A stretch of 21,637 nucleotides of DNA, taken from positions 1 to 21,637 of the IMG/VR virus record IMGVR_UViG_3300006803_000114; one strand, 5' to 3'. The position numbers and the translations under genes were made by a program. The notes beneath the pieces were generated by a model, which saw only the letters and a list, made by a program, of their open reading frames with translations, ran no database searches and was not told the origin of the DNA. Shown here piece by piece: positions 13,601-19,414 of the stretch. How positions within the stretch are numbered: position 1 is the first letter of the stretch; every line of letters begins with the position of its first letter. The DNA comes from a virus.

Positions 13601-15780
13601 CAAACGACAACATTCTCGTCACTACCGACTCGGAACCCTTTCGGATCGACAACGGATCATCGTTGTCATTCAGAGCAAAAGGGGACAAAAAAGACTCGGA
13701 CGCATGGGGCCCGGTCGTCGGAGAGCTCGAATCAATGAGGGGCCCATTGGCGGCGGGAGAAACCGCGGACATATTCAAGGGCATATCTCAGAATGAGATT
13801 CACAATCAAATACGGGACATCGTCAAAAACAAGGCGAAGATCCTCAATATTGCAAGCGAATCACAACAGTCGAAAGACGTCACGATCCTCGAGCAAAGGA
13901 TCGACTATCTCGAGACATTACTCCCGGCGGCAAAGAAAGAGGTCAAAAAGAAAGTTTCACTAAGGGGAGACGGGCTCGATTATTTCCATAAAGATTTCGA
14001 GACAGCATCAGCGAAGCGATACGGCACAACCATCAAGGCAGGATTTGACACATTCGAGGATCAAGCCCTCTCTGTGTGGAAAGAGACAACCCCGACGGGG
14101 GAAAAGGTGGTCAAGATCCAAGGCAAATTGCTCAAAAAGTCATCTCAAGATTTGATGAAAAATCTCGAGAAAGCCGGGCTCGACTTATCAGGAACAACGG
14201 CCCCGGCGTCTCAAACAGCGGCCCCGGCAATAAGCCCGTACGAAGTCGACGGCCACTGGCTCGCGTTGAAAAAAGCGGCGGGAAACATCGGATACCATGC
14301 AAGCAACAAAAACGGGGCGTCGGTAACTTACAACCCCGAGACGATGAAAGGGCTCGACGACGTAAAGTCTCAAATCGAAACCTTTTTAAAACTTCAAAAG
14401 GACAATCTTTATGGGATGGCCGATCTCGAATCGAAGCAAGCAAAAGAGCTCATCGAATCGATCGAAGTCCTCGGGTATTACGACAAAATGGCGGACGATT
14501 TGCTCAAAGCAAAAAAAGCAGAAGCCCCGCCGTCGAAAATATGGAAACGATACGAGCCTAAAGTCATTGACGCCGCACCGGCAGTAGAAAAAACAAACGA
14601 GGTCGTCATCAATGGGGTCACAATAACAAGAAGTAGAGACACACAATTCAATTTCACAAAAAAAGTCGTCGGGGCCGACGGCAGATTGCAAGACACGACA
14701 GAGGTCAATGGAACTATTGACGGGAGGCAATTCGATCACAAGGTCGACAAAATGATCATTGCCAAGGCCGGGGGCGTAGAGGTGACAATTGTCCCGTATG
14801 AGGGCCGCACTCCGAAATCAAGCCCGGACACGACGCGGGGAATGAATGGCTTTGTCAGGGTCAAGATACAGGGCGACGACAGCACAGCGGCAACGATCGA
14901 GGGCATGAGAGCATTGCAAGCGATCGGGCTCAAAGTGGATCCGCCAACACAAGCACAGCGAGAGCTCTTGTATATTCACAAAACAGCCTATCTCAACGAC
15001 GACATTTCCGATCCGGCATACAAAAAAGCAACAGGCGGGAAAGGCACGCCAGAAGCAAAGCTCGAAAAGGTCAAACAATGGGCCGAATCAAAATACAAAA
15101 TCACGATACCTCGAGAGCCGAAGGACTATCATCGATATTACAACCCCGACGGGGAGCCCCCTCTCAATGGAGTCGGAGACGTAATTTACAGGCGAATGGA
15201 CGTCGACCCGGACTATGCGAAAAAGAAAGAGGACGAGGTCGTCTTCTATCATAGATCAAAATATCTCAAAAAAACCGTCTCTGCATGGCTCGAAAACGGA
15301 GGGCATACGACATCAACAGAAGATCGACTCAGGACGGGGGCGGACATGACGGGCGGCGAGTCATCAGAGACGGACATGAGAAGAGGGGGATCGGCATTTC
15401 TTTATTCCAACTTGACAAGCCCGCAAACGGCGCAGCAATTAACGGGCGTAATATTCAAAGGCGACAACCTCACAAGGGTCGATCTCGCTAGTCACAATTA
15501 CGACTCATACGGAGAATGGGAAGCATCGGCAACCGGGCTTCGCAGGAGATCCGTTGACAAGATAGCCGAGCAAAGAGGGATCGGAGTCAATAACAACTCG
15601 GGACTTTTCAAAAATGGCTTGCCAATGACGGAGGTACAGTATATTACTATGGGCTCACAGAATGCTCGTGCCGAATATCTCAAGGAATTGAAAGCGGCAG
15701 GTTTTAAAGAGTGGCCAGACGGGCGAAGGCTCGAGGACGTCGTGATTTCAACCATACAGCAACACGTCGGAACACAATGA
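10627..15780 (+). CDS. Giant MuF-type minor head protein fused to a multidomain (polyvalent) effector
   Basis: This is a 1717-aa fusion, several times longer than a typical MuF protein (about 300-500 aa). Residues about 110-262 are the MuF domain: ALARSSVQTVSNEAR from 187, ATLDARTTKTC and the terminal HWGCRS near 257-262. Residues about 425-540 resemble a ParB/sulfiredoxin-like fold, with FVVRQEDGSLVAIDGHAEW (IDGHAEW at 505-511). Residues 587-630 and 766-810 are a duplicated helical unit. About 860-1060 form a lipid/protein-kinase-like domain: WVVK with K894, catalytic loop LLGNRDVAGQSNDNILV (N985, D987, N995) and metal-binding IDNGSSL (D1008). The C-terminus (about 1510-1717) may be an ADP-ribosyltransferase-like domain (R1522, TTST at 1561-1564, EWE at 1630-1632). 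The protein is probably packaged in the head and injected. Domain calls after MuF are pattern-based. Confidence 0.85.
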   Translation: MASANEYLEDWSNTNAINILRVEAGIRKDVVKELEKLEQNLVGQIAKASPSKKGSLQALLKDTSATINGSYQTISKNHGADLDKLAKTQIKGTTAALNGAIGVPILRRQVTETQVNAVMKRSNVEGHSSGAWWKAQDKSLRFKFEGQMRQGYLAGEDVGDLAKRIRGTKANNYKDGIMNVSKAQAEALARSSVQTVSNEARLKTIEENDDIVKAVKWMATLDARTTKTCMALDGKTWSVPEYKPIDHDKEFPGPTAHWGCRSTQVPVMPSLADLIGKPIKAMDDMEFQDAVQAKLEAMGMSEEQRAAAVVNSRASMDGQVPKTKTYNEWLGTKSPAFQNQVLGPTRAKLFREGQLTISDLTNQNNRPLRLNQLNAAIDSDGPEIAVETEGIPQTQTPAIKLVADLPQTTLARKLAQGEGYETVDAVYIDGLGQLKPPTPGEFAEYKGVLNLSIDTDQVTGQKLKLDDINLSTDKVVKEDLEKLVEKPITKKIFVVRQEDGSLVAIDGHAEWAAAKLRGDTEIDAFVLDVKQYNAEQKIADEVDFAKAGDKSSIKLVEAMDGLKKTFPNLEPDTLLKQAEGVVIEKQAAATKASYLSKAKKAIAEGKIPTAAQQKAISTLTGPEITAFNEDVEAYTAKAQEKQLNKTFTDDLKSKLEQFKTGTEEQQSVYDYLGEKIEAEFPTSTKDLDAAIKMLNSEVDDVAAFELAKLVVEGGSKYSQINEKTFKETTGFTTGTKNFGDLVDTLPDGQAHAILEKFKAVKAEKTAAATEATYLSKAKNAIAEGKKPTPAQQKAIDNIPTSELDDFYKDVDEKKAAKKTEVFSMKIEGLEAAIADQEKQPVKQTETTAKLDKDVKNLDLYFPQADKLEFVKQLNGSTKPQLMVDPETGKQWVVKSDKFENNLTKQALYSEATADKIYREMGAKVPGSKAMVINGDTYKIAEYVDNSLELGKWQSKVNTASGDSQLGAKVKTKLREHFVLDSLLGNRDVAGQSNDNILVTTDSEPFRIDNGSSLSFRAKGDKKDSDAWGPVVGELESMRGPLAAGETADIFKGISQNEIHNQIRDIVKNKAKILNIASESQQSKDVTILEQRIDYLETLLPAAKKEVKKKVSLRGDGLDYFHKDFETASAKRYGTTIKAGFDTFEDQALSVWKETTPTGEKVVKIQGKLLKKSSQDLMKNLEKAGLDLSGTTAPASQTAAPAISPYEVDGHWLALKKAAGNIGYHASNKNGASVTYNPETMKGLDDVKSQIETFLKLQKDNLYGMADLESKQAKELIESIEVLGYYDKMADDLLKAKKAEAPPSKIWKRYEPKVIDAAPAVEKTNEVVINGVTITRSRDTQFNFTKKVVGADGRLQDTTEVNGTIDGRQFDHKVDKMIIAKAGGVEVTIVPYEGRTPKSSPDTTRGMNGFVRVKIQGDDSTAATIEGMRALQAIGLKVDPPTQAQRELLYIHKTAYLNDDISDPAYKKATGGKGTPEAKLEKVKQWAESKYKITIPREPKDYHRYYNPDGEPPLNGVGDVIYRRMDVDPDYAKKKEDEVVFYHRSKYLKKTVSAWLENGGHTTSTEDRLRTGADMTGGESSETDMRRGGSAFLYSNLTSPQTAQQLTGVIFKGDNLTRVDLASHNYDSYGEWEASATGLRRRSVDKIAEQRGIGVNNNSGLFKNGLPMTEVQYITMGSQNARAEYLKELKAAGFKEWPDGRRLEDVVISTIQQHVGTQ
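12385..13065 (+). repeat. Duplicated helical unit inside the MuF fusion
   Basis: Two segments, from about 12385 and 12922, encode AAATKASYLSKAKKAIAEGK and AAATEATYLSKAKNAIAEGK, each followed by PT-x-AQQKAI and an acidic helix. They lie about 540 bp apart (roughly 180 residues) and are similar at both the protein and DNA level. This is an internal duplication of a linker or scaffold module between the ParB-like and kinase-like domains. The intervening DNA is unique sequence. Confidence 0.7.
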
Positions 15781-16157
15781 AAACAAAAGCGAAAATACTT
15801 GAAGATCTCAACGAGAGCGGCGGAATGTTTTTCCGGGATCCAATGATGAAAGACAAAGAGGTATTCAGCTATTGCGGAACCATTGACGACGAAAACGGGG
15901 AGCCATACGTCTTTTATCACGTCGCCGAAAAGGGGCATTTTATAGGCAAGCTCGAAGACTTTATCCCGGGCGGGGACGGAAAGCTCGTGAAAATCTACAA
16001 AGACGACATACCAGAGTATCAACTCGTGCCCCCGGATCGCGTGATTCAAATGCCAAGAGGGGAACTTCTCGACAGGATCGACCAGAATCGAGAGTTTATG
16101 ACAAGAGACGAGGCGATCGATCAACTGGGTATTCCGACTCCGGAAAACAATCCATGA
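15777..16157 (+). CDS. Hypothetical protein coupled to the MuF fusion, 126 aa
   Basis: The 126-aa protein starts at 15777 and overlaps the 1717-aa gene by ATGA, so it is translationally coupled to it. A longer frame from 15711 lies inside that gene and is rejected. It begins MKTKAKILEDLNESGGMFFR and has aromatic, beta-rich segments (YVFYHVAEKGHFIGKLEDFI), then a C-terminal acidic tail. No family is recognised. The tight linkage to a candidate toxin or effector makes an immunity protein or chaperone possible, but an independent head function is equally open. Its own stop overlaps the lipoprotein gene by ATGA. Confidence 0.75.
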   Translation: MKTKAKILEDLNESGGMFFRDPMMKDKEVFSYCGTIDDENGEPYVFYHVAEKGHFIGKLEDFIPGGDGKLVKIYKDDIPEYQLVPPDRVIQMPRGELLDRIDQNREFMTRDEAIDQLGIPTPENNP

Positions 16158-16324
16158 AAAAAATAATACTGACAATACTGACAGGGGCCCTCGTTTCGAG
16201 TTGTACGCCCGCACAGATGGCGGCATGGCCCGTTGCGATAGGAATCAAGCAAGAGGGCGTCGAAGCGTCATACAGCGCAAAAGGGGGCCTCGTGATCACC
16301 GTCGATCAGAAAACTGGCAAATAG
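16154..16324 (+). CDS. Small lipoprotein, 56 aa
   Basis: An ATGA overlap at 16154 opens a 56-aa frame ending TAG at 16322-16324. It begins MKKIILTILTGALVSSC: a basic start, a hydrophobic stretch and a lipobox VSSC with Cys at position 17, so it should be lipidated and exported. The mature peptide is about 40 residues and contains YSAKGGLVITVDQKTGK. Phage lipoproteins of this size can act in lysis (spanin-like) or superinfection exclusion, but no partner spanin is seen here, so the role is open. It is the last gene before the palindrome at 16344 and a terminator, so it ends the operon of the MuF fusion. Confidence 0.75.
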   Translation: MKKIILTILTGALVSSCTPAQMAAWPVAIGIKQEGVEASYSAKGGLVITVDQKTGK

Positions 16325-16343
16325 GCCAAAACACGAATAGACT

Positions 16344-16365
16344 TACCTCGCCACGTGGCGAGGTA
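16344..16365 (+). other. Perfect 22-bp palindrome
   Basis: The arms TACCTCGCCAC and GTGGCGAGGTA are perfect inverted copies around a central ACGT. In RNA it would form a nine-bp stem with a four-base loop, ending 20 nt after the lipoprotein stop; as DNA it could be a dimeric-protein operator. It has no T-run of its own but lies just ahead of the terminator-like hairpin at 16372. Confidence 0.75.
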
Positions 16366-16371
16366 GAAAAC

Positions 16372-16412
16372 AGCCTCTTTCGTATCGGACACGACGCGGG
16401 AGGGGCTTTTTT
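16372..16412 (+). terminator. Terminator-like hairpin before the scaffold gene
   Basis: AGCCTCTTTC (16372-16381) can pair with GGGAGGGGCT (16398-16407) over ten positions including wobble pairs, followed by TTTTT. The loop is 16 nt and the stem is uneven, so it is weaker than the hairpins at 17286 and 18493. It ends the MuF-lipoprotein transcript in this reading. Confidence 0.5.
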
Positions 16413-16414
16413 AG

Positions 16415-16443
16415 TTGCGGGGAGGGGCGTCGGCGGATATGAA
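16415..16443 (+). promoter_or_regulatory. Candidate weak promoter for the scaffold gene
   Basis: TTGCGG (16415-16420) is followed after 17 bp by TATGAA (16438-16443), and the scaffold ATG at 16453 lies nine bases after the -10. The spacing matches promoter copies 2 and 3 and the portal candidate, but each hexamer is only a partial match. AAGGAG at 16445-16450 ends two bases before the ATG, too close for an optimal Shine-Dalgarno. Confidence 0.3.
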
Positions 16444-16452
16444 AAAGGAGAA

Positions 16453-17238
16453 ATGCTGAAATACATCATAAACGACATAGACAGCGTCGACGAGGCGAGC
16501 CGATCGCTTTACGAAGACGACGGGACGGGCAAGTTTGTTTTACAAGTAGAGGGCGCAGTCCCGAAACAACAGGTCGACGACTTTCGGGCGAACAACCTCA
16601 AACTCAAAACAGCCCTCGAGAAATTCAACGGCCTCGACCCGGAGAAAGCCGCGGAGATTGCGGCCGCGTATCAGGGCGTGACGGACGGCACGTATGTTGA
16701 AAACGCCAAAAAGGCGGACGTCGACAAAATGCTCGAGTCGAGGACGGCGGAGATGCAAAAGAAATACGAGAGCGAATTGACTCTCGCAATCGAGACAGCC
16801 TCGACAATGAAAAACGAGTTGCAAACCGTCAAAGTCAATCAAGCACTCTTGACAGCGGGCGCGACGGCGGGATTGCGCAAGGGAGCCGAGGCGGATCTCC
16901 TGAGCCGGGGCCGGGAAGTATTCTCACTCGACGATCAAGGCAACCTCGTCGCAAGGGATGAAAAGGGCGAAGTCAGATACGGAGCCGCGGGCCAAGCATT
17001 CAGCCCGGGTGAGTTTATCAAAGAGCTCGCAAGCAAAGCCGAGCACTTATTCGACCCCAACGCGGGCGGAGGTGCGGGCGGGAGCGGAAGCTCAGACAGC
17101 TCAATGGGAGGCTCGAACCCATTCAAGAAAGAAACGCACAACATGACGGAGCAAGCAAAGCTCATCAAAACGGATCCGCAAAAAGCAAAGCGTATGGCAG
17201 CGCAAGCGGGCGTCACGATCTCGATCCCGGGAATGTAA
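16453..17238 (+). CDS. Capsid scaffolding protein (putative)
   Basis: This 261-aa protein would guide capsid assembly and then leave or be cleaved. The start is at 16453; the open frame extends back to 16201 but the extension is Arg-rich and crosses the lipoprotein gene and the palindrome. It begins MLKYIINDIDSVDEASRSLY, then VDDFRANNLKLKTALEKFNG and a long coiled-coil-like region (about 85-160). A Gly/Ser-rich linker precedes the C-terminal motif NPFKKETHNMTEQAKLIKTD ending in AAQAGVTISIPGM. The order acidic start, coiled coil, linker and basic TEQ...AAQAG end is typical of phage scaffolds. It lies directly before the major capsid gene, as expected. Confidence 0.75.
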   Translation: MLKYIINDIDSVDEASRSLYEDDGTGKFVLQVEGAVPKQQVDDFRANNLKLKTALEKFNGLDPEKAAEIAAAYQGVTDGTYVENAKKADVDKMLESRTAEMQKKYESELTLAIETASTMKNELQTVKVNQALLTAGATAGLRKGAEADLLSRGREVFSLDDQGNLVARDEKGEVRYGAAGQAFSPGEFIKELASKAEHLFDPNAGGGAGGSGSSDSSMGGSNPFKKETHNMTEQAKLIKTDPQKAKRMAAQAGVTISIPGM

Positions 17239-17285
17239 TTTGCACGAGTCACAGCTCAAAACAGAGCAAAAGGAACAACGCCGAC

Positions 17286-17327
17286 ACACGTCCGGGGGAA
17301 AAACACCCTCGGGCGTGTTTTGTTTTT
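17286..17327 (+). terminator. Strong Rho-independent terminator between scaffold and capsid genes
   Basis: ACACGTCCGGGGG (17286-17298) pairs with CCCTCGGGCGTGT (17306-17318) over 13 positions, two of them wobble pairs, around loop AAAAACA, and is followed by TTTGTTTTT. It should stop or attenuate transcription entering the capsid gene, so the capsid gene either has its own promoter or read-through is tuned. Confidence 0.85.
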
Positions 17328-17456
17328 GACGATTCACGGCCCGGCATGCTTAAACAATAGCGAAGACCAAAATCGAAAAGCCCCGGGGGGGTGGATCGAC
17401 GTTTCGGGGAAACGGATGCACGGTCGACAAAACACAAAACACAACATCAAAACATT
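17320..17456 (+). promoter_or_regulatory. Candidate capsid promoter and long leader
   Basis: TTGTTTTTGACG (17320-17331) repeats the element at 9053-9064; it offers a -35 TTGACG, with a poor -10 near TTAAAC at 17350. The leader that follows has a small hairpin CGTTTC-GGG-GAAACG at 17400-17414 and a GCCCCGGGGGGG run near 17380. It ends in the A/C-rich stretch ACAACATCAAAACATT, matching the ending AAAACATT of the 93-aa gene leader. No Shine-Dalgarno is seen. Confidence 0.35.
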
Positions 17457-18467
17457 ATGGCAAAAACACAAGTTGCAGACATCATCGTCCCCGAACTTTT
17501 TGAGGGATACGTTGTCGAGCGTACAGCGGAAAAGAGCCGACTCTTTCAGAGCGGGCTCATCTCGATCGAGCCGACTCTCGTCAGCAAAATCACCGAAGGC
17601 GGACAAACGGTAAACATTCCATTTTTCCAAGACCTCGCAGGAGTCGACCAAGTCCTCAGCGACGGAAGCTCACTCACTCCGAAGAAAATCGTTGCCACAA
17701 GCGACGTCGGGATCGTGCATTTGCGCGGCGACGCCTTCTCTGTGAACGACCTCAGCCGCAAGCTCTCGGGCGCGGATCCGCTCAACACGATCATCGATCT
17801 TTTTGCAGACTATTGGATGCGTAAGCATCAAGACTTGCTACTCTCAACGCTCACGGGCGTATTTGGAGAAGCAACAATGGCAGCAAACTCAACCCTCGAC
17901 ATCTACCATACATCAGGCGGAGTCGGAACGGCAGGAGTCGACAACGTGATCAACGGCGACGTAATCCTCGACGCAAAGCAAAAGCTCGGCGACAACAAGG
18001 GATCACTCACCGCGATTGCAATGCACTCAGCCGTCGAAACCAAGCTCGCACAAGACGACTTGATCGATTACATCAAGCCCTCCGAAGGGATGGCCGAGAT
18101 CAAAGTCTTTCAAGGAATGGAAGTCATCGTCGACGACAAAATCACCATCGAGACAATCGACGGAGATCCCGTCTACTCGACTTACTTGTTCGGACGAGGT
18201 GCCTTTGCATACGCTCCCGGCGACGGCAGCGAAGCCGCCGAAGGCGGAGAGGGCACATGGGCCGTTGAAATGGATCGCGACGCACTCGCAGGAGATAGTC
18301 ACATCATCAACCGCAAACGATTCATCTTACACCCTCGCGGCGTAAAATGGCTCGGAGCGGCAATGGCCGGGCTCGCCCCAACAAACGCCGAGGTTGAAGA
18401 TCTCACAAACTACTCACAGGTTTACGAGACAAAGAACGTGCGTATCGTACGCGTCCGTCACAACTAA
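17457..18467 (+). CDS. Major capsid protein
   Basis: This is the shell-forming head protein, 336 aa. The start at 17457 follows an A/C leader; an upstream in-frame extension from 17391 falls in the leader hairpins and is rejected. VPELFEGYVVERTAEKSRLF, then SGLISIEPTLVSKITEGGQT, IPFFQDL and the GIVHLRGDAFSVNDLS segment follow the pattern of the phage coat-protein family with an HK97-type fold. DLFADYWMRKHQDLLLSTL is the central helix. The C-terminus NVRIVRVRHN is typical of an ordered capsid. The gene is bracketed by two strong terminators, and the codons look more GAC/GTC/GCC-biased, consistent with high expression. Scaffold upstream confirms the order. Confidence 0.92.
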   Translation: MAKTQVADIIVPELFEGYVVERTAEKSRLFQSGLISIEPTLVSKITEGGQTVNIPFFQDLAGVDQVLSDGSSLTPKKIVATSDVGIVHLRGDAFSVNDLSRKLSGADPLNTIIDLFADYWMRKHQDLLLSTLTGVFGEATMAANSTLDIYHTSGGVGTAGVDNVINGDVILDAKQKLGDNKGSLTAIAMHSAVETKLAQDDLIDYIKPSEGMAEIKVFQGMEVIVDDKITIETIDGDPVYSTYLFGRGAFAYAPGDGSEAAEGGEGTWAVEMDRDALAGDSHIINRKRFILHPRGVKWLGAAMAGLAPTNAEVEDLTNYSQVYETKNVRIVRVRHN

Positions 18468-18490
18468 GCCGCCCCCGGCAAAGAATATTC

Positions 18491-18535
18491 GGGGGGGGGA
18501 CTACGGGACAACCGAAGTCCCCCCCTCTTTTTTTT
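18491..18535 (+). terminator. Strong Rho-independent terminator after the capsid gene
   Basis: GGGGGGGACT (18493-18502) pairs perfectly with AGTCCCCCCC (18516-18525) over 10 bp, with an internal CGG/CCG pairing in the loop, and the stem is followed by TC and eight T residues. It closes the capsid transcript. Confidence 0.92.
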
Positions 18536-18558
18536 AAGACTTAAACAAACAATAAATC

Positions 18559-19026
18559 ATGGAAGAGCGACAACTCAGGAAAACGATCATTCACAACCCG
18601 AACGTGCCCGTACGCCGCAAGCGCAAACCGCTTAAAGTTTCGAAAGACATGCAGAGGGCTCAATCTGAAATCAAGATGCAAGCACGGCAACGCCGGGCCG
18701 CACTCGACGCGGAAAACAAGCGGATCCAAGCGGGCGGAAAGCCAAAATCGGCCGATAAAGCCCCCGAGGCAAGCACAGCCGCAAGCAATCAAGACAGCGT
18801 GCCCGTAGAATCGACTCAGAAAGCCCCAGAGGCGTCGACAGCATACATCGGCACCAAAGATGGCAAGTCATACGCTCAAGAGCGTCACGCCGAAACCTTA
18901 GCGAAAAAGCTCAAACTGAGCAAAGACGCAATCAAAGAAACCGACGACGGATATGTCCTCGAGATCCCGGCCGACGAAATCCCAGAGGGGCACGAAGCCG
19001 TCGAAGGGGTCAAACTCAAAAAATAG
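18559..19026 (+). CDS. Hypothetical head-neck region protein, 155 aa
   Basis: The first gene after the capsid terminator encodes 155 aa. The N-terminal 60 residues are strongly basic (RRKRKPLKVSK, RQRRAALDAENKR), the centre is Ala/Ser/Pro-rich and low complexity with KAPEASTA present twice, and the C-terminal 50 residues are an acidic-basic domain (GYVLEIPADEIPEGHEAVEG). The family is not recognised. Position after the capsid gene suits a head-completion, connector or capsid-associated protein. The basic N-terminus could contact packaged DNA. The start at 18559 follows AACAAACAATAAATC, with no Shine-Dalgarno. Confidence 0.7.
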   Translation: MEERQLRKTIIHNPNVPVRRKRKPLKVSKDMQRAQSEIKMQARQRRAALDAENKRIQAGGKPKSADKAPEASTAASNQDSVPVESTQKAPEASTAYIGTKDGKSYAQERHAETLAKKLKLSKDAIKETDDGYVLEIPADEIPEGHEAVEGVKLKK

Positions 19027-19038
19027 AAAACCAAAGAA

Positions 19039-19320
19039 ATGACATTCGACATCACAACAGACGGAACGACGACATTTTCACTCAGCCCGCTCAGTCACTA
19101 CGTCGCCGTAGTCGAGGGAGTATTTGGCGGGGCGACTGTGATCGTAAAATCGGCGGGCGGCGTGCTTTACCTCCCGTGGAGAGAGGGCGACGCAACAATC
19201 GCACTCCCGGACGCCTCAGAGTTTCGCGCAGTCAGCGCGGGAGGGGAAATTGTCGTCGCCTCAGCAAGCGGCACAACAGCTCTCAAAGTTTCAATCTCAA
19301 AAGTGAGCCCGACTTGCTAA
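19039..19320 (+). CDS. Small beta-rich structural protein, 93 aa
   Basis: This is a 93-aa protein with alternating Thr, Val, Gly and Ser residues along most of its length (HYVAVVEGVFGGATVIVKSA, EIVVASASGTTALKVSISK), so it is predicted to be a beta-sandwich. There is no signal peptide. The size and fold suit a head-decoration, stopper or neck protein, but I cannot pick one. It lies between the 155-aa gene and a tiny ORF that precedes the fibre gene. Confidence 0.7.
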   Translation: MTFDITTDGTTTFSLSPLSHYVAVVEGVFGGATVIVKSAGGVLYLPWREGDATIALPDASEFRAVSAGGEIVVASASGTTALKVSISKVSPTC

Positions 19321-19327
19321 CAGAGCC

Positions 19328-19402
19328 ATGCCTCAACCAATCACAAAGCCGATCACTCGCCCGACAACCGGGACGATCAGCACGACAAAAATCAAGCCTT
19401 AA
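19328..19402 (+). CDS. Possible 24-aa micro-ORF
   Basis: An ATG at 19328, seven bases after the preceding stop, opens a 24-aa frame MPQPITKPITRPTTGTISTT plus KIKP ending TAA at 19402. It is Pro/Thr/Ile-rich with two ITKP/ITRP repeats. Its fit in the 94-nt gap before the fibre gene suggests a real gene or leader peptide, but at this length an accidental frame is quite possible. Confidence 0.4.
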   Translation: MPQPITKPITRPTTGTISTTKIKP

Positions 19403-19414
19403 ACAAAAAAGACA

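Noticed and set aside
15498-16226. Long minus-strand open frame (242 aa)
   Set aside because: It is the complement of the MuF fusion end and the 126-aa gene, both of which have coupled starts; no promoter or leader was found.
16201-16452. N-terminal extension of the scaffold frame
   Set aside because: The extension crosses the lipoprotein gene, the palindrome and terminator and is Arg-rich; the ATG at 16453 is preferred.
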